A DNA stretch of 39,413 nt from a virus. The translations under genes were made by a program, and so were the position numbers. Positions 31,732-38,086 of this stretch are shown here, piece by piece (the first letter of the stretch is position 1; every line of letters begins with the position of its first letter). The notes under the pieces were generated by a model. That model saw only the letters and a program-made list of their open reading frames with translations. It had not been told where the DNA came from and did not search any database. The DNA lies in IMG/VR virus record IMGVR_UViG_3300021403_000029, positions 1 to 39,413 of that record; one strand, 5' to 3'.

Positions 31732-32148
31732 TCAGTCCTCGCGCTCGATGAGCGCCGCGGGGATGACCCCGCGCTGCGGTCGGCCCAGGATGCGCGCGAG
31801 CTCGGGGCTCGAGGCGGACACCTTCGGGGCCTGCTCGGCGACGAGCTCGCAGTGGAGCTGCACCGCCAGCATGTGCTTGCAGGTGCGGCGCTGGCCGTCG
31901 TAGCAGGTGCACGAGGTGCGCGTCACCAGGTGGACCTGATCGGCGTTGCGGCTCGAGCGGATGCCGTAGGCCTTGCGGCCGTCGCGGGTGCGGCACTTGA
32001 GCCACTGGCCGGCGTCCGTGGCGATGGCGACGGCCTTGGCGCCGCGGGGATCTGTTTCGGGTAGGGTGATCATGGTCGATACCTCGCTCATCGGGGTGTT
32101 GGCCTCGAGCAGGTCGGCGGTCGTAACGCTGGCCTGCTCTCTTTGCAT
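31732..32148 (-). CDS. SWIM zinc-finger protein
   Basis: 138 residues from the ATG at 32148. Residues 80-92 give a full SWIM signature, C80-x-C82 then C90-x-H92, preceded by the usual beta strands (YGIRSS, VHLVTRTSCTC). SWIM domains bind zinc and occur in recombination and DNA-protein contact factors. It is the first gene of the leftward operon, starting about six bases from a TATACT box, so its mRNA is probably leaderless. It is divergent from the XRE regulator and likely shares its operators. This suggests control by the lysogeny switch. The specific partner is unknown. Confidence 0.8.
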   Translation of the reverse strand: MQREQASVTTADLLEANTPMSEVSTMITLPETDPRGAKAVAIATDAGQWLKCRTRDGRKAYGIRSSRNADQVHLVTRTSCTCYDGQRRTCKHMLAVQLHCELVAEQAPKVSASSPELARILGRPQRGVIPAALIERED

Positions 32149-32197
32149 GTCCAGAGTATACTGTCAGTGCATGGCTAATGCAAGTATACTGGGACAT
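32147..32197. promoter_or_regulatory. Symmetric divergent operator/promoter, leaderless on both sides
   Basis: A hyphenated inverted repeat spans this region: ATGTCCAGAGTATACT at 32147-32162 mirrors AGTATACTGGGACAT at 32183-32197, with one indel. TATACT is present on both strands: minus 32160-32155, plus 32185-32190. Start codons lie six to seven bases beyond each, so both transcripts probably begin at or very near the start codon. Weak -35 candidates are TTGCAT (minus) and TGTCAG (plus). The repeats are natural binding sites for the XRE protein. Confidence 0.75.
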
Positions 32198-32422
32198 ATG
32201 ACAACCACTAGTGACGCAGATCCGACCCTGTTAGGCCGGCGCGTCCGCCAGCTGCGACTCCTCCAGGCACTCAGCCAGGCTGACCTGGCCGAGATCGCCG
32301 GCGTCAGCGCCGCGGCCATCATCCGTATCGAACGCGGCACACATACCGCCCGCCCCAGCACCCTGCGCAAGCTGGCTCAGGCGCTGGGCGTCAAGCCCAC
32401 CCAGCTCACGTCGAACCAGTAA
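32198..32422 (+). CDS. XRE-family helix-turn-helix regulator (repressor candidate)
   Basis: 74 residues from the ATG at 32198, chosen because it lies seven bases after TATACT; ATG 32171 would give 83 residues. The protein is a single HTH-3/Cro-CI domain: VRQLRLLQALSQADLAEIAGVSAAAIIRIERG, then STLRKLAQALGV. It lacks any oligomerisation or protease domain. It is divergent from the SWIM operon and followed by the integrase. It probably binds the inverted operators at 32147-32197 and so controls itself and the leftward operon. It may be the repressor or the Cro-like member of a switch, the second HTH at 35318 being the counterpart. Confidence 0.8.
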   Translation: MTTTSDADPTLLGRRVRQLRLLQALSQADLAEIAGVSAAAIIRIERGTHTARPSTLRKLAQALGVKPTQLTSNQ

Positions 32423-32437
32423 AAAGGTGAAGAAAAA

Positions 32438-32467
32438 GCCCCGCATCGTTCCGTAGACGACCGGGGC
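32438..32467 (-). terminator. Hairpin between XRE regulator and integrase, T-tract on minus strand
   Basis: GCCCCG at 32438-32443 pairs with CGGGGC at 32462-32467, and TCGT pairs with ACGA inside. On the minus strand the stem runs into TTTTTC, so it should stop leftward (antisense) transcription entering the switch. On the plus strand it lacks T's and would be weak, allowing some read-through into the integrase. Confidence 0.6.
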
Positions 32468-32537
32468 ATGGCAGACCCTTTGGGATTGAAAGGACTGAAT
32501 CTGCAATGAGCACTCTACTACGAGGTGGGCCGACCGG

Positions 32538-34148
32538 GTGAGCGTCATCGACCTGCACACACGGCAACCCGTCGATGAGCGCCCAGGCGTCGTCCTGCTG
32601 CGCAATAGCACGCCGGGTCAGAAGGACAACGCCCGCTCAGTCAAGGCCGAAGAGGTCGCGCGCGCGCTCCTCATGTCGCTCGGCATCACGGTCGGCGCGG
32701 TGCTCGACGAGCAGGGCACCAGCGGCAAGGACCTCACCCGGCGCCCGGTGGCGCGGCAGTTGGTCGACGAGCTCCAGGCCGGCAAGTGGGCAGCCCTGGC
32801 GGTCATCGAAGTAAGCCGCACCTCGCGCGACCCCGACGGCGTCGATCAACGCATCTTCAAGCGAGCGTGCCGCCGCGGCCGTGCGCTCCTGGTGACCCCG
32901 ACGAAGTGCTACGACTTCCGCAACGACTCCGACGACCTGCAGTACGAGATGGAGTCGGTGCTCAGCGCCCGCGAGTGGCGCGTCCTTCGAAAACGGACAT
33001 GGGAGGGTAACGTCGAGCGCGCCCGCTTGCTGCCGGTGTTCTACGGCTTCGCGCCCTTCGGCTATCGCAAGGTGGCTGCAACCTACACCATCCGCGGCAC
33101 AACACGGAACGCGCTGGTGCTCGAGAAGGACACCGAGCAGGCCGGCCTCATGGAAGCCATCGGCGCGGCAATGGACGTCGAAGACGGCCTCAACGCAGTC
33201 GCATGGCGGCTCAACACCCAGGGCTGGCGGCAACCCAATGGGTCGCTGTGGTACTTCAGCCAGATCCAACAGGTGATCAAGCGGTCGTACTACCGCGGCC
33301 TCTGGACGCAGGGAGAGTACCGCGAGGCCAATGACCTCTACGAGATGGAAGGCGTTGAGCGGATTACCCATGAGCGCCCCGAGCTCGCGTGGTACACCGA
33401 AGAGCGCGTGGCGAAGTGGCAGCGCAAGTTCACGAGCAAAGGCCCGATCCGCGTGCGTCCGCAGGGCCACGACCACCCGGCGCTCGGCGTGCTGGTGTGC
33501 AGCCTCTGCCGTGGGTTGATGAACGGCCAGGGCGAGCGCGGGTATTGCTGCTCAAATCGGCGCGAAGGTCGCTGCAAGGGCCAGAACCTCAGTGATCTAC
33601 AGGCCAACGGCGCGATTCGTCGCTTGTTGGCCGATGTCCTGCCCGGCCTCGCCGACCTGACGCGCGAGGTGCGCGACGCGCTGACCTCGGACGCGCGACC
33701 CGACGACGCCGCCGAGTTGCGCGAGTTGGACCGCCAGATCGAGGCACGTTTCGAGGTCGCGACCGAAGCGAAGGCCAACGGCGTGCAGCCACCGTCGGGC
33801 TTCTATGCGAAGACCCACGACCTGCAGGAGCGTCGCGCCAGGCTCGCCGAGCGGATGGCTGACGTCGACCGCATCGAGTCTGAGCGACGCCGCCACATGG
33901 CCAGGCTGGCCGAGTTCAGCGACCCTGAACAGGCGCTGCAACTCTATGACGAGGTGATGACCACCGGCGAGCGACAGCAGTTCCTGGGCTACCTGTTCAA
34001 GTGGATCGTCATCGCCACCAACGGCGGTCGAGGTAACCGCGCCAGGGCGTGGGTGAGCGACTACGAGGCGACGTTCCCCAGCGATTTCAAGTCGGTTAGT
34101 GGGTTAGGTCCTTGGACCTTGTGGCTTAGCCGATTTGACGTCGCCTGA
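32538..34148 (+). CDS. int: Large serine recombinase (phage integrase)
   Basis: 536 residues from a GTG. The N-terminal resolvase domain has the nucleophile Ser24 in LLRNSTPGQ and the catalytic-site arginines around EVSRTSRDPDG (91-101). A recombinase domain follows (ALVLEKDTEQAGLMEAI, then LNTQGWRQPNGSLWYFSQIQQVIK-type repeats of the DNA-binding core). Next are a zinc ribbon at about 320-350 (C-x2-C ... CC ... C) and a long coiled coil (DLQERRARLAERMADVDRIE) of the integration-control type. It would join phage attP to a host attB. The ST in place of the common SS is within family variation. attP is expected nearby but cannot be recognised from one sequence. Confidence 0.9.
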   Translation: MSVIDLHTRQPVDERPGVVLLRNSTPGQKDNARSVKAEEVARALLMSLGITVGAVLDEQGTSGKDLTRRPVARQLVDELQAGKWAALAVIEVSRTSRDPDGVDQRIFKRACRRGRALLVTPTKCYDFRNDSDDLQYEMESVLSAREWRVLRKRTWEGNVERARLLPVFYGFAPFGYRKVAATYTIRGTTRNALVLEKDTEQAGLMEAIGAAMDVEDGLNAVAWRLNTQGWRQPNGSLWYFSQIQQVIKRSYYRGLWTQGEYREANDLYEMEGVERITHERPELAWYTEERVAKWQRKFTSKGPIRVRPQGHDHPALGVLVCSLCRGLMNGQGERGYCCSNRREGRCKGQNLSDLQANGAIRRLLADVLPGLADLTREVRDALTSDARPDDAAELRELDRQIEARFEVATEAKANGVQPPSGFYAKTHDLQERRARLAERMADVDRIESERRRHMARLAEFSDPEQALQLYDEVMTTGERQQFLGYLFKWIVIATNGGRGNRARAWVSDYEATFPSDFKSVSGLGPWTLWLSRFDVA

Positions 34149-34280
34149 GGCGCCGTCGACTTTTCGCTGGATCGCGGTCGCCAGGAGTTGCGCCAGGCCC
34201 TTCAGCGCGACCTGCTGCTCTGGCGTGTAGTCGCGCTCAGGCTTGACGGGGAGGCGGACCGGCTCGGGCTCGGACGGCAC
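34104..34280 (-). CDS. Small helical protein, antisense to integrase end
   Basis: 58 residues from a GTG at 34280 (a TAG closes the frame just upstream of TTA). It contains one amphipathic helix (TPEQQVALKGLAQLLATAIQRK) between proline-rich and basic tails. Its last 45 bases are complementary to the 3' end of the integrase. It follows the leftward gene at 34348. It could be a short regulator of lysogeny; evidence is limited to a plausible start and helix. Confidence 0.4.
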   Translation of the reverse strand: MPSEPEPVRLPVKPERDYTPEQQVALKGLAQLLATAIQRKVDGASGDVKSAKPQGPRT

Positions 34281-34347
34281 ACCGCCAGTCTGCGGCGTGC
34301 CGGCGTCTAACTAAAAGACTGAAGATGCGTCCAATGTTGGCGCCGGA

Positions 34348-35133
34348 TCACGTCCCGGCGTCCCCTGGATACTCGTACTTCGGCAACGTGCGGTTCAGGT
34401 ACTCCTGCATCAGCTCGGGGTGCTCGTTGAGCATCAGCACCGTGTTGACCAGTTCGCCCACGCCGCGGCTCTGGACCGCGCGGTAGGCCTCCGCCAGTAA
34501 CGACGGCGGTACCACCTTCATGGGTTTCAGATCGAGAAAGAGATTCTGCTGCACGTTGAAGACGTCGGCCTCGGGCACGTACGGTGCCCCGATGGGGTGG
34601 GAGCTGACGTAGAAACGGTCGGTGAGCTCACCCGTGTAGCGCACCTGCATGTCGACGAGCTGGCAGTGTCCGTCGGCGACATCGATCCAGGCGCGCTCGA
34701 TGCAGGCCACCTTGAAGGTCGGGTCTTGCTTGAGGCGGCGCATGCAGTCGACGGTTTGCTCGTCCATCTCCACCCCGTGCCGCAGCAGGTCGATAGACGG
34801 CTGGCCGACAAGGTTCTCGACGGGTTTGCCAAGTGCCCTGGCGACCGATTGGCGCGCATACGTGAGATCGAACGGTTTCTGGCCGAAGATGACCCACACG
34901 AAGTCGGCTTCGTCTTCTGGCAGCAAGGGCCAGGGCAGGTTGTAGTGCTCTTCGTAGTTGTAGAGGGTCTGCTTGGACATGCCGAAGCCGGCGTCCTCCG
35001 GCTTTGCCGACTCGAAGCCCTGAATAAACCCCGTCCGCGACGGATGTGGGTGGTGCTTCGCGCGTCGCCGCGTGTCGTATCGCTCGTATCTGGAGAGAAC
35101 GTCTTCGATGGTCAAAGAGGGTTTGCCCGTCAC
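34348..35133 (-). CDS. Leftward lysogeny-region protein of unknown function
   Basis: 261 residues from a GTG at 35133 with a purine-rich GGGGGTATT region upstream. Residues 1-60 are basic and polar with an HTH-like stretch (SKQTLYNYEEHYNLPWPLL). Residues 80-250 look globular (DFVWVIFGQKPFDLTYARQSVARALGKPVENLVGQPSIDLL; VACIERAWIDVADGHCQLVDMQVRYTGELTDRFYVS). I do not recognise a family. It is the largest leftward gene between the integrase and the second XRE regulator, so it might be a repressor, superinfection factor or moron. Confidence 0.7.
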   Translation of the reverse strand: MTGKPSLTIEDVLSRYERYDTRRRAKHHPHPSRTGFIQGFESAKPEDAGFGMSKQTLYNYEEHYNLPWPLLPEDEADFVWVIFGQKPFDLTYARQSVARALGKPVENLVGQPSIDLLRHGVEMDEQTVDCMRRLKQDPTFKVACIERAWIDVADGHCQLVDMQVRYTGELTDRFYVSSHPIGAPYVPEADVFNVQQNLFLDLKPMKVVPPSLLAEAYRAVQSRGVGELVNTVLMLNEHPELMQEYLNRTLPKYEYPGDAGT

Positions 35134-35317
35134 CCACCAATACCCCCAACGCGGGTTTAGCTTTGAGGCCGGTCAGGAGAGCGCCGCGGCCTCGCCTCCT
35201 CACCGTGCCTGACATAGCCGTCTAATGAAAAGCCTAAGAAAGGGTCACGTTAACGGCTAAAGAAGGCACTGTAAAGCAATGACGCAACATCCCAGTAATG
35301 GGACGCCGGCAGGTACG
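35134..35317. promoter_or_regulatory. Intergenic region upstream of the unknown leftward gene
   Basis: About 180 bases without a supported gene. It is locally AT-richer around 35219-35290, unlike its surroundings. It contains the dyad TCCCA-GTAA-TGGGA at about 35289-35302. The leftward gene at 35133 probably takes its promoter from here; I could not fix -10/-35 boxes. Confidence 0.45.
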
Positions 35318-35602
35318 CTAGTGGGACTCGGGAGGGACGCGTTGCAGACGGGCAGGTGAGACCCGCAGGGCGGCCGCGAGGCGGCGGACGCTGCTGATGC
35401 GGATCTCTTGCTGGGCCTCGGCGCGCATGACGGTCTTGCGACCGACCCGCGCGCGGTGGGCGAGTTCCTCCTGGGTCAGTGCGCGCTCCAGGCGGATCGC
35501 TCGTAAGCCGGGGACGAGCACCGCTGTCATGCTGACGGGCCGCCGCAGTGTCAGTACAGGTGAGTTAGTGTCCGTCTCAGGTAGCACTAATGTGTCGCTC
35601 AT
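35318..35602 (-). CDS. Second XRE-family regulator
   Basis: 94 residues from the ATG at 35602, or 71 from ATG 35533, which would leave the inverted repeat at 35565-35590 in the leader. The HTH is clear: LRAIRLERALTQEELAHRARVGRKTVMRAE followed by ISSVRRLAAALRVSPARLQ. It resembles the XRE protein at 32198 in length and pattern but is distinct in sequence. It is divergent from the early operon at 35698. It probably represses or times the early genes. Confidence 0.75.
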   Translation of the reverse strand: MSDTLVLPETDTNSPVLTLRRPVSMTAVLVPGLRAIRLERALTQEELAHRARVGRKTVMRAEAQQEIRISSVRRLAAALRVSPARLQRVPPESH

Positions 35603-35637
35603 CCTAGCACGCCTTGCCCAGGCAGGTTCCAGGCAAG
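35565..35637. promoter_or_regulatory. Candidate operators and promoter between second XRE gene and early operon
   Basis: Two inverted repeats are visible: TTAGTG (35565-35570) with CACTAA (35585-35590), and CTTGCC (35613-35618) with GGCAAG (35632-35637). On the minus strand TGCTAGGAT (35609-35601) is an extended -10 box. If used, transcription would begin near 35594 and favour the downstream ATG of the XRE gene. A rightward promoter for the early operon should lie in 35603-35697, but I see no good boxes. Confidence 0.5.
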
Positions 35638-35697
35638 CCAAGATTAGACCCATCCTTACCCTTTTAGTTTGACGCTCGGCCGTCGCAGACTGGCGGC

Positions 35698-35868
35698 ATG
35701 AGCGAGTCCGAGGCGCAGGAGCAGGTCGAAGGCAAAGTTATCTACGAGCCGCGGCGCGTGTGGAAGGCGATCGAGCGCCTCGCGGCGGGTGAGCGGCGGC
35801 ACTGGCGCGACCAGGCGGCCATCCTGCTCGAGCGCGCCACCGCGGACCAGTTCGAGTCGGTCGCCTGA
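35698..35868 (+). CDS. Small helical early protein
   Basis: 56 residues from an ATG with GGCGG upstream. The sequence (YEPRRVWKAIERLAAGERRHWRDQAAILLERA) forms two charged helices. It is the first gene of the rightward early operon and overlaps the next start (ATGATG). No family recognised; small first genes of early operons often take over host functions or regulate, but nothing here shows which. Confidence 0.55.
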   Translation: MSESEAQEQVEGKVIYEPRRVWKAIERLAAGERRHWRDQAAILLERATADQFESVA

Positions 35869-36104
35869 TGATGGTCGACCTGTTGCCGGCGCGCGTGCAG
35901 GAGCTGCTCGACCAGGCCTACGCGAGCGGTCTGGCGACGGGCTACCAGCAGGGCGCCGCGGAGACGATGCGCTCGATGACGCACCTGACCACCTGGGCCA
36001 ACGACCGCCGCTTGCGGGACGCGCTCGCGCAGGTCATACGCGTGCTGGATCACCTGGACGAGGACGAGCGCTCGAGCGACTACTGGCACGGGGACGCCGT
36101 GTGA
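35868..36104 (+). CDS. Small helical early protein
   Basis: 78 residues, overlapping neighbours at both ends. It is helical throughout (LPARVQELLDQAYASGLATGYQQGAAETMRSM; RLRDALAQVIRVLDHLDEDER). The ASGLATGYQQGAAET segment resembles short helical linkers in phage proteins. Function unknown. Confidence 0.55.
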   Translation: MMVDLLPARVQELLDQAYASGLATGYQQGAAETMRSMTHLTTWANDRRLRDALAQVIRVLDHLDEDERSSDYWHGDAV

Positions 36105-36211
36105 CCGACCCGGTCTGGCGCCCACCGCTCGGCGTCTGGCTGGCCGTCGGCGCAGCCCTGTTGTTCTGGCTGGGCCTGGTCGTCGTCGTGTGGAGGCTCA
36201 TCAGCCGGTGA
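36101..36211 (+). CDS. Very small single-span membrane protein
   Basis: 36 residues from a GTG overlapping the previous stop. One helix (LGVWLAVGAALLFWLGLVVVVWRL) spans most of the chain; the short ends are TDPVWRPP and ISR. It is tightly coupled in the early operon, before the nuclease gene. Function unknown. Confidence 0.5.
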   Translation: MTDPVWRPPLGVWLAVGAALLFWLGLVVVVWRLISR

Positions 36212-36600
36212 CCGGCCTCGCCACACGCGGGCTGACCTTCCCCAGGACCAGCGTGAAGCGCCGGCCGCAGGTCGCGCCGCCGCGCCTCCGCGAGTCGGAG
36301 TTCCTCGAGGACGTCGTGCGTGTCGCCAGCCTGTACGGCTGGGAGCACCATCACGAGCACGACTCGCGCAAGTCCTCGCCTGGTTGGCCCGACCTTGAGC
36401 TGGTGCGGCCGCCGCGCCACATCCGCGCCGAGCTCAAAGTTCGTGAGCGTGATCGACAGCTGCGCGGGGATCAGCAACGCATCATGGGCCTGCTGGCGCA
36501 GGTGCCAGGACTGGAGACGTACGTGTGGCTGCCGACCGACCTGCCGCGGATCGTGTTCATCCTGTCCCGCCACACGGGCCCACTGAGGTTCGGACGTTGA
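36208..36600 (+). CDS. VRR-NUC family nuclease
   Basis: 130 residues from a GTG at 36208. It has the VRR-NUC/PD-(D/E)xK core: Glu30 in SEFLEDVVRVASLYGWEHHHEHD, GWPDLELV (Asp62), AELKVRE (Glu75, Lys77) and a Gln-containing helix (DQQRIMGLLAQ), ending with a YVWLPTDLPRIVFIL strand pair. These enzymes cleave branched or nicked DNA and resolve Holliday junctions; phage versions are small like this one. With RecT it could form a nuclease-annealase pair, or trim replication intermediates before packaging. The catalytic residues are visible. Confidence 0.85.
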   Translation: MTGLATRGLTFPRTSVKRRPQVAPPRLRESEFLEDVVRVASLYGWEHHHEHDSRKSSPGWPDLELVRPPRHIRAELKVRERDRQLRGDQQRIMGLLAQVPGLETYVWLPTDLPRIVFILSRHTGPLRFGR

Positions 36601-36785
36601 TGGACACCGAGCCCAACTGGGACGCGCTGGACCTCGAGCCCGTGCCCGAGTTCTGCCAGGTGTCCGGGTGCACACACCCCGTCGAGACGTGGTGCCCCCT
36701 GTGCTCGCTGTTTCTGTGCGTCGAGCACGACGAGCTCACCCCGCAGCGGCGGCACAACTGCCTGGGCGGCCCGGCCGATGACTGA
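36600..36785 (+). CDS. Small double zinc-ribbon protein
   Basis: 61 residues, one-base overlap with the nuclease stop. Cysteines and histidines are arranged C-x4-C-x-H, then WCPLCSLFLCVEHDEL, then RRHNC. This is the look of a compact AN1/B-box-like zinc-finger with two zinc sites. It follows the nuclease and precedes a 28-residue membrane peptide. Zinc binding is inferred; the partner is unknown. Confidence 0.65.
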   Translation: MDTEPNWDALDLEPVPEFCQVSGCTHPVETWCPLCSLFLCVEHDELTPQRRHNCLGGPADD

Positions 36786-36864
36786 CGACACGGTGCGTGT
36801 GGTGATTACCGTCGGCACGTTCATGATTTTGCTGGTGCTGCTCTTCACGAGGGCCGGCGCCTGA
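36778..36864 (+). CDS. Very small membrane peptide
   Basis: 28 residues from the ATG at 36778. A single hydrophobic helix (VVITVGTFMILLVLLFTR) makes up nearly the whole peptide. Its TGA overlaps the ATG of the PP-loop gene and its start overlaps the zinc-ribbon gene, so coupling supports translation. Function unknown. Confidence 0.45.
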   Translation: MTDDTVRVVITVGTFMILLVLLFTRAGA

Positions 36865-37613
36865 TGAGGGTGCTGTCGTTAGGTGCCGGTGTCCAGTCCA
36901 GCACGCTGCTCCTTATGACTTGCGAGGGCGAGCTCGAGGTCGACGTCGCGGTCTTTGCTGATACCCAATGGGAGCCGGCGGCGGTCTACGCTCACCTCGA
37001 GTGGCTCGAGTCCGTCAGCACGGTGCGGATCGAGCGTGTGACGCACGGCGACATCCGCGCGGACACCGTGGCAGCGACGCGCTTCGCGTCGCTGCCGTTC
37101 TACGTCCAGCAGACCACCGGCGCGCAGGGCATGGGCCGGCGCCAGTGCTCCAAGGAGTACAAGATTTACCCCATCCGTCGCTGGCTGCGCGACCACGGCG
37201 CGACGCGCACCAACCCCACGACGCTGCTCTTCGGCATCAGCCTCGACGAGCACCAGCGCATGCGCGACTCGGACATCCGCTACGCCATCCACGAGTACCC
37301 GCTCGTCGACCGTCGCATGACGCGCGGCGACTGCCTGCTATGGCTCAGTATGCACGGCTATCCGCAGCCGCCGAAGAGCGCGTGCATCGGCTGCCCCTAC
37401 CGGCGCAATAGCGAGTGGCGTAACCTGAGCCCCGCCGAATTCGCTGACGCTGCGGACTTCGACGCCGCGATCCGCCACCAGCGCGGCATGCGCGGCGAGC
37501 AGTTCGTGCACCGCTCGCTGACGCCACTACTCGAGGTCGACCTGCGCAACCAGCAGGACCGCGGCCAGCTCGAGATGTTCGAGGAGGACTGCGTGGGAGT
37601 GTGCGGCGTATGA
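36864..37613 (+). CDS. PP-loop ATPase (PAPS-reductase-like) with conserved cysteines
   Basis: 249 residues from the ATG at 36864. The N-terminal PP-loop is LGAGVQSS (residues 6-13), followed by VAVFADTQWEPAAVYAHLEWLE and RRQCSKEYKIYPIRRWLR (Cys95). SACIGCPYR (Cys174, Cys177) and a C-terminal DCVGVCGV (Cys243, Cys247) complete a set that could hold a metal or iron-sulfur site. This matches a family widespread in phages and bacteria annotated as PAPS-reductase-like or adenine-nucleotide alpha-hydrolase. True PAPS reduction is unlikely. The reaction is unknown; nucleic-acid modification is a reasonable idea given two DNA methyltransferases nearby. Confidence 0.85.
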   Translation: MRVLSLGAGVQSSTLLLMTCEGELEVDVAVFADTQWEPAAVYAHLEWLESVSTVRIERVTHGDIRADTVAATRFASLPFYVQQTTGAQGMGRRQCSKEYKIYPIRRWLRDHGATRTNPTTLLFGISLDEHQRMRDSDIRYAIHEYPLVDRRMTRGDCLLWLSMHGYPQPPKSACIGCPYRRNSEWRNLSPAEFADAADFDAAIRHQRGMRGEQFVHRSLTPLLEVDLRNQQDRGQLEMFEEDCVGVCGV

Positions 37614-38086
37614 CCGCGCGCGTGCCAGCGTTCGTGGCCGGCCTGGTGTGTGGCCTGGTGCTCGGCACCGCGGTCATCATCGGCCACGCCGACGACGTCA
37701 GCGCGGAAGTGTCGGAAGCCGCCGTCGCGGCACACGTCGACCCGACCGACCTCGCGGGCGCGGTCTCCACCACCGGCATGGACCCGTGGACCTATCTGCG
37801 CGCCGTCGGTGAGCTGGACCAGCCCGCACCCAGCTCGCCGCCGGCAGTCAGTCCCCGCGTCGCGTGCATCATCACCCACGAATCTCGGGGGGATGCGCAC
37901 GCGGTGAATCCGCGGTCCGGCGCCAGCGGCCTTGGGCAATTTCTACCTGGGACGTGGAAAACCACACCCCAGGGCCGCGCCGGACTGTCGGTGTTCGACC
38001 CTACCGCTAATCGCGCAGCCATCCAGTACATGCTCGCCGCGGGCCGAGCGCGCGAGTTCGACGCCGTGCGCTTCAGTGGGTGTTGA
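37610..38086 (+). CDS. Secreted SLT/lysozyme-like muramidase
   Basis: 158 residues; ATG overlaps the previous stop. Residues 8-26 form a signal or membrane anchor (FVAGLVCGLVLGTAVIIG). Residues about 85-158 are an SLT/resuscitation-promoting-factor-like domain: THESRGD with catalytic Glu91, AVNPRSGASGLGQFLPGTW, then a short C-terminal helix (RAAIQYMLAAGR). It would cleave peptidoglycan glycan strands. Its early-operon position, far from the membrane-protein cassette, is unusual for an endolysin. It may act during lysogeny or entry, or be the real secreted endolysin. Confidence 0.8.
   Translation: MTARVPAFVAGLVCGLVLGTAVIIGHADDVSAEVSEAAVAAHVDPTDLAGAVSTTGMDPWTYLRAVGELDQPAPSSPPAVSPRVACIITHESRGDAHAVNPRSGASGLGQFLPGTWKTTPQGRAGLSVFDPTANRAAIQYMLAAGRAREFDAVRFSGC

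Noticed and set aside
32423-32537. attP site next to the integrase
   Set aside because: Serine integrase sites usually lie beside the gene, but a core cannot be recognised without the host attL/attR sequences.
32637-33476. Leftward open frame inside the integrase
   Set aside because: Shadow of the serine recombinase; no family features.
34628-35215. Leftward alternative frame with ATG at 35215 and a GGAGG-like upstream run
   Set aside because: The start looks acceptable, but the protein is R/G/A-rich without motif and overlaps the better-formed 261-residue gene.
35669-35691. Promoter with TTGACG at 35669 and CAGACT at 35686
   Set aside because: Spacing is only about 11 bases, too short for a standard -35/-10 pair.
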